DNA of 64,000 bases from Beijerinckiaceae bacterium (GTDB lineage Bacteria > Pseudomonadota > Alphaproteobacteria > Rhizobiales > Beijerinckiaceae), in contig JAPZSB010000011.1 of NCBI GenBank assembly GCA_027531565.1, positions 106,001 to 170,000 of the forward strand, written 5' to 3'. The notes beneath the pieces are model-generated. The model was not told the DNA's origin, ran no database searches, and saw only the letters and a program-made list of their open reading frames with translations. Of this stretch, positions 9,880-18,979 are shown one piece after another (the stretch's first letter is position 1; every line of letters starts with the position of its first letter). The position numbers and the translations under genes were made by a program.

Positions 9880-10574
9880 TGCCTGTTGCCATTCTCACCG
9901 GTGCCGGCAAGGGCATGGGCGGTGCCGCCGCGCGCGAACTCGCCTCCCGCGGTTGGAACGTCGCGCTGCTCTCCCCCTCCGGCAATGCCGAGACGCTTGC
10001 GAAGGAACTCGGCGGCATCGGCATCACCGGCTCGGTCACCGATCCGGCCGATCTCGCCCGGCTGGTCGATGCGACAATGCAGGAATGGGGCCGGATCGAC
10101 GGCGCTGTCCTTTCCACCGGCCATCCGCCGAAGGGCGACCTGCTCGCCCTCTCCGATGCGGACTGGGCGACGGGCCTTGACCTGATCATTCTCAACGTTG
10201 TCCGGATCTGCCGGCTGATCACTCCGATCATGGAGAAGCAGGGCGGCGGTTCGATCGTCAACATCTCGACCTTCGCCGCTTTCGAGCCCGATCCCGTCTT
10301 CCCGATTTCCTGCACCCTCCGGGCTGGCCTGGCCTCCTTCGCCAAGCTCTACGCCGATCGCTATGCCGCGCAGAACATCCGCATGAACAACCTCCTGCCG
10401 GGCTTCATCGATTCCCTGCCCGAAAAGGAGGCCTTCAAGGCCCGGATCCCGATGAAGCGCTATGGCACGGTGGCGGAAATCGCGAAGACCGCCGCCTTCC
10501 TGCTCTCGCCCGATGCCGGGTACATTACCGGACAGAACATCCGGGTGGATGGCGGGATTACCCGTTCGGTCTGA
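9879..10574 (+). CDS. SDR-family protein lacking the catalytic Tyr/Lys
   Basis: 231 residues, start overlapping the hydrolase stop. The Rossmann nucleotide motif TGAGKGMGG is intact at the N-terminus and the C-terminal GYITGQNIRVDGG is typical of FabG-like short-chain dehydrogenases. The segment that normally reads YxxSKAGL reads SCTLRAGL: the catalytic tyrosine is serine and the lysine is arginine. The upstream NIST could supply the usual serine. It may bind NAD(P) without ordinary carbonyl reduction, or use another mechanism. A 45-bp copy of its 3' end, including the stop codon, is duplicated just downstream. Confidence 0.85.
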   Translation: MPVAILTGAGKGMGGAAARELASRGWNVALLSPSGNAETLAKELGGIGITGSVTDPADLARLVDATMQEWGRIDGAVLSTGHPPKGDLLALSDADWATGLDLIILNVVRICRLITPIMEKQGGGSIVNISTFAAFEPDPVFPISCTLRAGLASFAKLYADRYAAQNIRMNNLLPGFIDSLPEKEAFKARIPMKRYGTVAEIAKTAAFLLSPDAGYITGQNIRVDGGITRSV

Positions 10575-10643
10575 GCGGGACGGCCAGCCCAAGGCTGGCC
10601 GGGTGGATGGCGGGATTACCCGTTCCGCCTGAGCGGGACGGCC
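10541..10643 (+). repeat. Tandem duplication of the 3' end of the SDR gene
   Basis: Bases 10541-10585 and 10599-10643 match over 45 bp with two differences, at 58-bp spacing. The first copy encodes the last residues of the SDR (RVDGGITRSV, stop). The second copy still reads RVDGGITRSA and then a stop in its own frame. Each copy is followed by its own GC-rich hairpin. This looks like a recent local duplication of a gene end together with its terminator. Confidence 0.85.
10582..10600. terminator. Hairpin after the SDR gene (first)
   Basis: Perfect 8-bp stem GGCCAGCC / GGCTGGCC with a 3-base loop (caa), 8 bases after the SDR stop. There is no U-tract, so intrinsic termination is uncertain; it can also stabilise the 3' end. 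Confidence 0.5.
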
Positions 10644-10657
10644 GGCTCCAACCGGCC
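10640..10657. terminator. Hairpin between convergent genes (second)
   Basis: Stem GGCCGG / CCGGCC with loop ctccaa, just before the stop codon of the convergent flavin reductase gene. It occupies the same relative place after the duplicated gene end as the first hairpin, but the stem sequence differs. No T-run follows. Confidence 0.45.
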
Positions 10658-10659
10658 CT

Positions 10660-11178
10660 TCACACCGCGTGATAGGCCCGGCGGACATAGACCAGCCCGC
10701 CATGCGCATGGCCGAGGCCGATGCCCAGGATCTCGCCGATCACGACGAAATGGCTGGCGACGGGGCGGAAATCGATCACCCGTGCCTCGAACTGCACAAG
10801 CGCATCGCCGAGCAGCGGCTGTCCCGCCTCGCCCTTCCGCCACGCGCCATGCGTGAACCGGGCCTCGCCGCGGGCCGGCGTCCGCCCCGCGAAGACATTG
10901 GCCAGTTCCTGCTGGCCAGCCCCCAGCGTGTTGACGGCAAAGGCCATGTTCTGCCGGAGGATCGCAGCGGTGCGGCTGCTCTGGTTGAGGCAGACGAGCA
11001 GGGTCGGCGGTGCGTCGGAAACCGAGGTGACGGCGGTCGCGGTCAACCCGCCGCGGCCGGCCGGACCGTCGGTGGTGATCAGATGCACGGCGCCGGCAAC
11101 CCGGCTCATCGCATCGCGGAAAAGCGCTTGCCGATCCGGCAGGGCCGCATCCGGGGGCGCCGGGGCTGGTGCAGTCAC
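10660..11178 (-). CDS. Flavin reductase-like FMN-binding protein
   Basis: 172 residues. It matches the flavin_reduct domain: AMSRVAGAVHLITTDGPAGRGGLTATAVTSVSDAPPTLLVCLN in outline, with the typical NMAFAVNTL and SHFVVIGEI segments. Such proteins reduce FMN/FAD with NAD(P)H and supply it to two-component monooxygenases (HpaC, RutF types). No oxygenase partner is encoded nearby, so its partner is unknown. It is convergent with the SDR gene and divergent from the aconitase X operon; ATG with a GGAG-type site upstream. Confidence 0.85.
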   Translation of the reverse strand: MTAPAPAPPDAALPDRQALFRDAMSRVAGAVHLITTDGPAGRGGLTATAVTSVSDAPPTLLVCLNQSSRTAAILRQNMAFAVNTLGAGQQELANVFAGRTPARGEARFTHGAWRKGEAGQPLLGDALVQFEARVIDFRPVASHFVVIGEILGIGLGHAHGGLVYVRRAYHAV

Positions 11179-11312
11179 ATCGGGTCTCCTTGCCCCTCAA
11201 GTGACGACATCGGGCCGAAACGGCAAGGGGAATCCGCAACGAATTCGTGCGGGCGATTTACGCCGGGCCCGGAGCCGCTATGCTCCGGCGTCGTTGGCCT
11301 TGCCAGAACCCG

Positions 11313-11341
11313 TTGACCGTGGCACCGTGCCCTGATCGTAT
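11313..11341 (+). promoter_or_regulatory. Candidate sigma-70 promoter of the aconitase X/epimerase operon
   Basis: TTGACC at 11313-11318 and TCGTAT at 11336-11341 are 17 bp apart, 47 bp before the ATG of the first gene. The -35 is near consensus and the -10 is moderate. The inverted repeat immediately downstream would cover the start site. Confidence 0.4.
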
Positions 11342-11353
11342 ATTGGATACAAT
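11342..11353 (+). promoter_or_regulatory. Candidate operator ATTG-GATA-CAAT
   Basis: A 12-bp inverted repeat with perfect 4-bp arms, ATTGGATACAAT. It is close to the TTGTATACAA-like sites known for FadR-type GntR repressors, and it begins right after the -10 hexamer, where a repressor would block initiation. No GntR gene lies in the window, so the regulator is inferred. Confidence 0.4.
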
Positions 11354-11387
11354 TCTGGATCGATCCTCCTGCCGCTGGGAACCCTGA

Positions 11388-12641
11388 ATGAGCCTTTCCC
11401 TCACCCCGGAAGAAACCCGCCTGCTCGCCGGCGATCAGGGCGAAGGCATGGCTCTGGCCATGCGCGTCATCACCGAGACGGCACGGCTGATGGGCGCCAG
11501 CCGGCTGGTGCCGGTCGTCTCCGCCCATATTGACGGCGCGCTCTATCACGGCGATTCGGGCACGCTTTTCGCCGAGCATCTGGTGCGGCTCGGCGCGAAG
11601 CTCGCCATTCCGACCACGCTGAATGTCGGCGCGCTTGATCTCGCCTGCGGCGCAAGGACGCGGCTGCCGCCTCACCAGCATGACATGGCCTACCGCATGA
11701 TGCGCGCCTACGAGGCGATGGGCTGCGCCCCGACCTGGACCTGCGCGCCCTATCAGGCGGGGCATCGCCCGGCCCTCGGCAGCGATGTCGCCTGGGGGGA
11801 ATCCAATGCGGTCGCCTTCTGCAATTCCGTGCTCGGCGCCCGGACCAACCGTTACGGTGACTTTCTCGACATCTGCTGCGCGATGACCGCCCGCGCCCCC
11901 TATTACGGCTTGCACATTCCGGAGAACCGCCGCGCCGTCTTCGCGCTGGATTGCTCGGGCCTGTCGCCTGCCCTGCGGAATTCGGACGTCTTCTGGCCGG
12001 TCATCGGCACCCTGTTCGGCCAGCGCGCGGGCACCTCGATCGGCGTCGTGCTCGGCCTTGACGGCTGCGCCACCGAGGACCGGCTGAAAGCCTTCGGCGC
12101 CGCGGCCGCTTCGGCGGGCGCAGTCGGCCTGTTCCATATTCTCGGCGAAACGCCGGAAGCGCCGGACCTCGCCACCGTGACCGGCGAGCAGGATATCCCG
12201 GTCATCCCGGTGACCGCCGCGATGCTGAATGCCGCCCGGGCCGGACTCTCGACAACGGGCGAAACCGCAATCGATGCCGTGGCGATCGGCTCGCCGCATT
12301 GCTCGGCGGAGGAATTGCTGGAACTCGACCGGCTGATCGGCGGGCGCCGCCTCGCCCGCCCCTTCTATGCCTGCACCGGCCGCCACGCCGTGGCCGAACT
12401 GGAAGCTGCCGGCCGCCGGCGCGCGCTGGAGGAGGCTGGCGTCACGCTGGTGGCGGATACCTGCGTCGTCGTCACGCCGATCCTCGAGGGTGTGAAGGGC
12501 GTGCTGATGACCAATTCGGGCAAATTCGCCCATTATGCGCCGGGCAATACCGGCTATGCCGTGCAATACGGCGCGATGGCGGAATGCGTCGAGAGCGCCG
12601 TCACCGGGCGGCTGGTGCGTGAGGAAAGGCTCTGGTCATGA
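11388..12641 (+). CDS. Aconitase X catalytic subunit (cis-3-hydroxyproline dehydratase-like)
   Basis: 417 residues. It matches the aconitase X (AcnX, DUF521) catalytic domain: LTPEETRLLAGDQGEGMALAMR at the N-terminus, then GDSGTLFAEHLVRLGAKLAIPTT-type sequence, WGESNAVAFCNSVLGARTNR and the C-terminal NSGKFAHYAPGNTGY. In heteromeric AcnX enzymes this large subunit pairs with a small swivel subunit. Characterised bacterial members dehydrate cis-3-hydroxy-L-proline; others act on mevalonate 5-phosphate in archaea. The next two genes, the swivel subunit and a hydroxyproline epimerase, favour the hydroxyproline function. The stop overlaps the next start. Confidence 0.88.
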   Translation: MSLSLTPEETRLLAGDQGEGMALAMRVITETARLMGASRLVPVVSAHIDGALYHGDSGTLFAEHLVRLGAKLAIPTTLNVGALDLACGARTRLPPHQHDMAYRMMRAYEAMGCAPTWTCAPYQAGHRPALGSDVAWGESNAVAFCNSVLGARTNRYGDFLDICCAMTARAPYYGLHIPENRRAVFALDCSGLSPALRNSDVFWPVIGTLFGQRAGTSIGVVLGLDGCATEDRLKAFGAAAASAGAVGLFHILGETPEAPDLATVTGEQDIPVIPVTAAMLNAARAGLSTTGETAIDAVAIGSPHCSAEELLELDRLIGGRRLARPFYACTGRHAVAELEAAGRRRALEEAGVTLVADTCVVVTPILEGVKGVLMTNSGKFAHYAPGNTGYAVQYGAMAECVESAVTGRLVREERLWS

Positions 12642-13048
12642 CATTTCCCGCGCTCACCCCGCTCCTCCCCGGCGAGGCCTCCGGCCCCGTGCTCCAGCTT
12701 TCCGCGCCGCTTTCGTTCTGGGGCGGCGTCGACCCGGCGAGCGGCCGGATCATCCAGGTCCGCCACCCGGAATGCGGGCGCACCATCGGCGGCATGATCC
12801 TCTGCCTGCCGGCAACGATCGGCTCCTCCTCCTCCTCGGCCGTGCTGCTGGAACTGATCCGCCTGGGCATCGCGCCGGCCGCCCTCGTGATGGGCACGCC
12901 GGATGCGATCCTGATGATCGGCTGCCTTGTCGCGCGCGAGATGGGCTGGGCGGCCCCGCCCGCCTTCGCGCTGGACCCGGCCGGCCAGGCTCGCCTGCCC
13001 GGCTCGGCACACATCGATGCCGGCGGGCAGGTTTCCCCCCTCTCCTGA
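12638..13048 (+). CDS. Aconitase X swivel domain small subunit
   Basis: 136 residues, ATGA overlap with the large subunit. It matches the DUF126/AcnX swivel domain: APLSFWGGVDPASGRIIQ, HPECGRTIGGMILCLPATIGSSSSSAV and GTPDAILMIGC. The GSSSSS loop binds the substrate phosphate or carboxylate in related enzymes. It should form a heterodimer with the preceding gene product. Stoichiometric translation is suggested by the overlap. Confidence 0.9.
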   Translation: MTFPALTPLLPGEASGPVLQLSAPLSFWGGVDPASGRIIQVRHPECGRTIGGMILCLPATIGSSSSSAVLLELIRLGIAPAALVMGTPDAILMIGCLVAREMGWAAPPAFALDPAGQARLPGSAHIDAGGQVSPLS

Positions 13049-13067
13049 AAAAAGAGTAGTCAACACC

Positions 13068-14078
13068 ATGGCAAGGCACACGTTTTTCTGCGTCGACGGG
13101 CATACCTGCGGCAACCCCGTCCGCATGGTCGTCGGCGGTGGACCCGACCTCAAGGGCGCCACGATGAGCGAGAAGCGCGATCATTTCATCCGCGACCATG
13201 ACTGGATCCGCACCGCCCTGATGTTCGAGCCGCGCGGCCATGACATGATGTCCGGCTCGATCCTCTATCCGCCGACCCGGCCCGATTGCGACATTGCCAT
13301 CCTCTATATCGAGACCACCGGCTGCCTGCCCATGTGCGGCCATGGCACGATCGGCACGGTCACGATGGCGCTGGAACAGGGGCTGGTGAAGGCCCGCACG
13401 CCGGGCATCCTGCGGCTCGACACGCCGGCCGGCCTCGTCGAGGCGCATTACCGCGAGGAAGGCGGCCGCGTCACCTCGGTCAAGCTGATCAACATCCCCT
13501 CCTTCCTCTTCGTGCGCGATCTGGCCATCGAGGTGGAGGGTCTCGGCAGGCTGGTGGTCGACATTTCCTATGGCGGCAATTTCTACGCGATCATCGATCC
13601 GCAGCCGGCCTTTGCCGGCGTCGAGGCGGTCCAGCCCTCCGACATCCTGCGCTGGTCGCCGCGGGTCCGTTCGGCGGTGAATGCGGCGATCGACCTCGTC
13701 CACCCGGAAAACCCGGCCATCCGCGGCTGCCGCCATGTGCTCTGGGCCGGCAAGCCCACCGTGCCCGGCGCCACCGCCCGCAACGCCGTGTTCTATGGCG
13801 AGAAGGCCATCGACCGCTCGCCCTGCGGCACCGGAACCTCGGCCCGCCTCGCGCAATGGGCGGCGCGCGGCCGGCTGAAGCCGGGCCAGGATTTCATCCA
13901 TGAGAGCATCATCGGCTCGCTCTTCACCGGCCGGATCGAGGGCGAGACGCGCGTGGGTGACTATCCCGCGATCATCCCCTCGATCGAGGGATGGGCGGTC
14001 ATGACGGGCCTGAACACGATCTTCGTCGATGACCATGATCCCTTCGCGCATGGCTTTGTTCTGGCCGATCGAGCATAG
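13068..14078 (+). CDS. 4-hydroxyproline 2-epimerase (proline racemase family)
   Basis: 336 residues from the ATG after AAAGAG; it begins MARHTFFCVDGHTCGNPVR. Both catalytic cysteines are visible: MCGHGTIG (about residue 90) and SPCGTGTSA (about residue 250). Having both Cys fits epimerase or racemase activity; trans-3-hydroxyproline dehydratases of this family have Thr in place of the second. The H-x-C motif MCGHG and the following TIG are usual in hydroxyproline epimerases. It would convert trans-4-hydroxy-L-proline to cis-4-hydroxy-D-proline, which a DadA-like dehydrogenase then oxidises. Confidence 0.88.
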   Translation: MARHTFFCVDGHTCGNPVRMVVGGGPDLKGATMSEKRDHFIRDHDWIRTALMFEPRGHDMMSGSILYPPTRPDCDIAILYIETTGCLPMCGHGTIGTVTMALEQGLVKARTPGILRLDTPAGLVEAHYREEGGRVTSVKLINIPSFLFVRDLAIEVEGLGRLVVDISYGGNFYAIIDPQPAFAGVEAVQPSDILRWSPRVRSAVNAAIDLVHPENPAIRGCRHVLWAGKPTVPGATARNAVFYGEKAIDRSPCGTGTSARLAQWAARGRLKPGQDFIHESIIGSLFTGRIEGETRVGDYPAIIPSIEGWAVMTGLNTIFVDDHDPFAHGFVLADRA

Positions 14079-14302
14079 CCAACGGCGGAATTCGTGGCCT
14101 TTTCGATAATCTTTGGCGGTAATCTCTAGTTCGGAGCCATTTTTTCGATTGAAGCCCTAAACGGGCTGGTCCATGTCTTACCGCCACGTGATTGCCGGCC
14201 TTGCGGCTTGCTGCTAGCGTGGTTTCGCCGGTTGACGGTTTGGTCATCTGGCACAATTCCCGCATAGAACGGGATACGGTATGGGGAGGCGTTCGTTTCA
14301 GG

Positions 14303-15226
14303 ATGGAAGTATTCGTCCAGCAATTGATTAATGGCGTCACGCTTGGCGCTGTCTACGGGCTCATCGCCATCGGCTACACGATGGTCTTCGGCATCATCGG
14401 GATGGTGAACTTCGCCCATGGCGACGTGTTCATGATCTCCGCCTTCGTGGCCCTCATCTGTTTCATGGCCGTAACGGCCCTGGCCGGGATGACCGGAGGC
14501 GCGGTTTTCCTGGCGCTGCTTGTCGCGCTGATCGTCTCGATGATCGTGACATCGCTCTTCAGCTGGACCATCGAGCGGGTGGCCTACCGCAAGCTGCGTG
14601 GCTCGTTCCGCCTCGCGCCGCTGATCTCGGCGATCGGCATGTCGATCCTGCTGATGAATTTTGTGCAGGTTGCCCAGGGTGCGCGCAACAAGCCCATCCC
14701 CCCGATCATGCGCGATACGATCCGCCTCTTCGAGAAGGACGGGTTCGTCGTTGCCATCTCCTACAAGCAGATCCTCATCATCCTGGTCACGGCGCTTCTC
14801 CTCGGCATCTTCTGGTACGTCGTCCAGAAGACCCCGCTCGGCCGGGCACAGCGCGCCTGCGAGCAGGACCAGAAAATGGCGGCCCTGCTCGGCATCAATG
14901 TCGACCGCACCATCGCCGTCACCTTCATCATGGGCGCGGCCCTCGCGGCGGTCGCCGGCACCATGTTCCTCACCTATTACGGCGTCGTCGTGTTCTCCGA
15001 CGGGTTTGTTCCCGGCGTGAAGGCCTTCACGGCGGCCGTCCTCGGCGGCATCGGTTCCCTGCCCGGGGCGGTGCTCGGAGGCATGCTCATCGGCCTGATC
15101 GAGACCTTCTGGTCGGCGTATTTCTCCATTGACTACAAGGATGTCGCCGCATTCTCGATCCTGGCCATCGTTCTGATCTTCATGCCGCAAGGCCTCCTGG
15201 GCAAACCCGAAGTCGAGAAGGTGTGA
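14303..15226 (+). CDS. livH: Branched-chain amino acid-type ABC permease LivH
   Basis: 307 residues. The ATG at 14303 begins MEVFVQQLINGVTLGAVYGLIAIG, the canonical LivH start; GGGGAGG lies 13 bases upstream, a wide spacing. About eight membrane helices follow. The EAA-like loop is GRAQRACEQDQKMAALLGINVDRTI, which contacts the ATPases, and AFTAAVLGGIGSLPGAVLGG is typical of the family. A possible -35 (TTGACG, 14232-14237) lies upstream, but no good -10 matches it. First gene of livHMGF-DUF6867-livK. Confidence 0.95.
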   Translation: MEVFVQQLINGVTLGAVYGLIAIGYTMVFGIIGMVNFAHGDVFMISAFVALICFMAVTALAGMTGGAVFLALLVALIVSMIVTSLFSWTIERVAYRKLRGSFRLAPLISAIGMSILLMNFVQVAQGARNKPIPPIMRDTIRLFEKDGFVVAISYKQILIILVTALLLGIFWYVVQKTPLGRAQRACEQDQKMAALLGINVDRTIAVTFIMGAALAAVAGTMFLTYYGVVVFSDGFVPGVKAFTAAVLGGIGSLPGAVLGGMLIGLIETFWSAYFSIDYKDVAAFSILAIVLIFMPQGLLGKPEVEKV

Positions 15227-16641
15227 TGATGATGGAAGCGCCTGCACGTGAGCCGGTGAATTTCGTCGGCCTGCTGAAGGATGCGGTCTTCGCGGCCGCC
15301 ATCGCCTTCGGCCTCTTCTCCCTGATGCTCGGTCTCAAGACCGACCAGACGCTCAACAACCAGATGGTGCTCGTGCCGCGGCCGGGCCTGCTGTTCACCG
15401 TGGTCGGGCTGGTCTTTGTCGGCCGGTTCCTGATCGGCTACTGGCAGGCCATCAATGCCGGAAAGATCAAGAAGCGGAAGGCGGCAGCAACGCCGCTCGC
15501 CCTCAAGATCGAGAAATACGGCACGGCGGCCTTTGTCGGCTTCCTCTTCGTCTATCCGATGATGGTGCTCGGCACGGCCGGCCCGTCGGGCGCGATCAAG
15601 TGGATCGACAATTTCGGCATCCAGATCCTGATCTACATCATGCTGGGCTGGGGCCTGAACATCGTCGTCGGCCTCGCGGGCCTGCTCGATCTCGGCTATG
15701 TCGCCTTCTACGCCGTCGGCGCCTATTCCTACGCGCTTCTGGCCACATCGGAACCGGTGAAGGAATTCATGGCCGGCGCGATCGGCCCGACCTTCTGGCC
15801 GCTCTGGGCCTTCTGGATCTGCCTCCCGGTTGCCGGCATCCTCGCCGCCTTCTGGGGCGTGCTGCTCGGCTTCCCGGTCCTGCGCCTGCGCGGCGACTAT
15901 CTCGCCATCGTGACCCTCGCCTTCGGGGAGATCATCCGCCTGGTTCTGATCAACTGGGTCGAGTTCTCGGGCGGCTATGCCGGCATTTCCTCCATCCCGA
16001 GGCCGAGTTTCTTCGGTGTGCCGTTCAACGCCACGGAAAGCGGGTTCGCCGCGACATTCGGGCTCGAATTCACACCGATCTACCGAACGATCTTCCTCTT
16101 CTACGTCATCCTGATTCTCGCGCTGATCACGGCCGTGGTCTCCACCCGGCTCCGGCGGTTGCCTGTCGGCCGGGCCTGGGAAGCCCTGCGCGAGGACGAG
16201 ATCGCCTGCCGGTCGCTGGGCATCAACACCGTGAACACCAAGCTGACGGCCTTCGCCATCGGCGCGATGTTCGGCGGCTTTGCCGGCGCCTTCTTCGCGG
16301 CCCGCCAGGGCTTCATCTCGCCGGAAAGCTTCGTCTTCCTCGAATCCGCGCAAATCCTGGCGATCGTCGTTCTCGGCGGCATGGGCAGCCTGCTCGGCGT
16401 CGTGATCGCCTCGATCCTGCTGGTGGGCGGCGTCGAACTGCTGCGCGAGCTGGATTTCCTGAAGGCCTATTTCGGCGACAATTTCGACCCGGCCCAGTAC
16501 CGGATGCTGATTTTCGGCGCCTGCATGGTGCTGATGATGCTCTGGAAACCGCGCGGCCTGATCTCGGTGCGCGAGCCTTCCGTCTTCCTCAAGGAGAAGA
16601 AGGCCGTGTCGTCCGACCTGGTGAAGGAGGGGCATGGATGA
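15226..16641 (+). CDS. livM: Branched-chain amino acid-type ABC permease LivM
   Basis: 471 residues. Three consecutive ATG codons follow the livH stop (TGATGATGATGG), and the first overlaps it. The protein is longer than E. coli LivM because of an N-terminal extension of about 120 residues with two to three extra membrane helices before the conserved LGWGLNIVVGLAGLLDLGYVAFYAVGAY-type core. The EAA loop is AWEALREDEIACRSLGINTVNTK. Long LivM proteins of this form are common in Alphaproteobacteria. Confidence 0.94.
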   Translation: MMMEAPAREPVNFVGLLKDAVFAAAIAFGLFSLMLGLKTDQTLNNQMVLVPRPGLLFTVVGLVFVGRFLIGYWQAINAGKIKKRKAAATPLALKIEKYGTAAFVGFLFVYPMMVLGTAGPSGAIKWIDNFGIQILIYIMLGWGLNIVVGLAGLLDLGYVAFYAVGAYSYALLATSEPVKEFMAGAIGPTFWPLWAFWICLPVAGILAAFWGVLLGFPVLRLRGDYLAIVTLAFGEIIRLVLINWVEFSGGYAGISSIPRPSFFGVPFNATESGFAATFGLEFTPIYRTIFLFYVILILALITAVVSTRLRRLPVGRAWEALREDEIACRSLGINTVNTKLTAFAIGAMFGGFAGAFFAARQGFISPESFVFLESAQILAIVVLGGMGSLLGVVIASILLVGGVELLRELDFLKAYFGDNFDPAQYRMLIFGACMVLMMLWKPRGLISVREPSVFLKEKKAVSSDLVKEGHG

Positions 16642-17607
16642 TCGGCCAGCCCCTGCCTCGTCACCCCGCGCTCCGGCTCCTGCGGAAAGAAGATATCTGA
16701 TGCGTGCGCTTACGGATCCGATCCTGAAGGTCCAGAACCTGACGATGCGCTTCGGCGGCCTCGTCGCGGTCAATGACCTGACATTCACTGCCGGTCGCGG
16801 CGACATCACGGCCCTGATCGGCCCCAACGGGGCCGGCAAGACCACGGTGTTCAACTGCATCACCGGCTTCTACAAGCCCACGACGGGCCGCATGGCCCTT
16901 CGCCATGGCAGCATCGACATCGACGCCCATGTCGAACGGCTGACCGACACGCCGAACGACCATGTCACCAACGCCGAGGGCAGCCTCTACCTGCTGGAGC
17001 GGATGCCGGATTTCCACGTCTCGGCCCGTGCCAAGGTCGCCCGGACCTTCCAGAACATCCGCCTCTTCTCCGGCATGACCGTGCTCGAGAACCTGATGGT
17101 GGCCCAGCATAATCCGCTCATGGTCGCCTCGAACTGGACCATCGGCGGGCTTCTCGGCTTTGCCGGCTTCCGCAAGCGCGAGAAGGCGGCGATCGAGACC
17201 GCCAAATACTGGCTCGAGAAGACCAAGCTGATCGACCGCGCCGACGATCCGGCCGGCGACCTGCCCTATGGCGACCAGCGCCGTCTGGAAATCGCACGGG
17301 CCATGTGCACCGAGCCTGTCCTGCTCTGCCTCGACGAGCCGGCGGCCGGCCTCAACCCGCGCGAGAGCCTCGAACTCAACGCGCTGCTGCGCTCGATCCG
17401 GGATGATCACGGCACGTCGCTGCTGCTCATCGAGCATGACATGTCGGTGGTCATGGAGATCTCCGACCATGTCGTGGTGCTGGATTACGGCACCAAGATT
17501 TCGGACGGCACGCCCGAACAGGTCAAATCCGATCCAAAGGTCATCGCCGCCTATCTCGGCGCCGAGGATGAAGCGGAAGTGGAGCAGATCGAGGCGGAGG
17601 TGGGCCT

Positions 17608-17611
<4 letters not shown>
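16634..17611 (+). CDS. livG: ABC transporter ATPase LivG
   Basis: 325 residues from the ATG at 16634, which overlaps livM and has a strong AAGGAGGGG site. A second ATG at 16700 (GGAAAGAAG upstream) would remove 22 Pro/Ala-rich residues and gives the usual family start, so the N-terminus is uncertain. Walker A is GPNGAGKTT, Q-loop TFQNIRLF, signature LPYGDQRRLEIARAM and Walker B VLLCLDEPAAGLNP. An insertion of about 25 residues after the Walker A helix carries a stretch with VERLTDTPNDHVTN, as seen in alphaproteobacterial LivG. It powers import with LivF. Confidence 0.94.
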
Positions 17612-18345
<734 letters not shown>

Positions 18346-18378
18346 GGCCCGGGCAAACCCCGAACAAGGAAAACCCCG

Positions 18379-18729
18379 ATGCAAGGAATTCTCTACGAGG
18401 AACCGTCGATCTGGTTGTTCCTGCTGGTCACGGTCATCATGGGTGGCTGGGCGGCGTGGCGGACGGGCAAGGCCATCGCGAAGACCTGGCGTCCGTCCTG
18501 GATGCTGGTTCCCTACATGGCGCTGCTCGGCATGGGCGTCCGGTTCATCCATTTCGCCCTGTTCCACGGCACGCTGTTCTCGTTGCATTTCTACCTGATC
18601 GACACGCTGCTGATCTCGGTCTTCGCCTATCTAGGCTGGCGGAACGAGCGGGCCAATGCGATGGCACGCCAGTATGGTTTTGCCTTCGAGAAGACCTCGG
18701 CGATCACCTGGCGGCGCAAGGCGGCATGA
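18379..18729 (+). CDS. DUF6867 family small membrane protein
   Basis: 116 residues. Three membrane segments can be seen (about residues 10-27, 43-60 and 70-88), with the conserved stretch YMALLGMGVRFIHFALFHGTLFSLHFYL between the second and third. I recognise it as the DUF6867 family, found between livF and livK in many Alphaproteobacteria. Function unknown. The conserved position, 33 bp after livF, suggests an accessory role for the importer. Confidence 0.8.
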   Translation: MQGILYEEPSIWLFLLVTVIMGGWAAWRTGKAIAKTWRPSWMLVPYMALLGMGVRFIHFALFHGTLFSLHFYLIDTLLISVFAYLGWRNERANAMARQYGFAFEKTSAITWRRKAA

Positions 18730-18979
18730 GCCCGCCCTGCACCACCGGAGGCGGATTGACCGGGATCGCGCGGGAAAAATCGGTTCCGCGCGGGACGACC
18801 GGAAATTCCCCGTCCGATGCGGTGAAATGCCCCGAATTTTCTCGAATTTTGCGTGAATTTGGCTGGTGACAGAGACAATAAAACCGGCTTTGATGGTTTC
18901 AGGCGTGTTAATCGACACGACTGGAGACGCTTGCGGGTGGCGAGATCAACCCGTCTTATCAGTCACAGGGAGAGACCTG

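Noticed and set aside
14232..14260. Promoter TTGACG ... AATTCC before livH
   Set aside because: The -35 is good but no acceptable -10 lies 16-18 bp away.
18730..18979. Riboswitch or small RNA upstream of livK
   Set aside because: The 250-bp gap has only scattered AT-rich words and no stable paired core that I could find; a promoter is possible but no hexamer pair is convincing.
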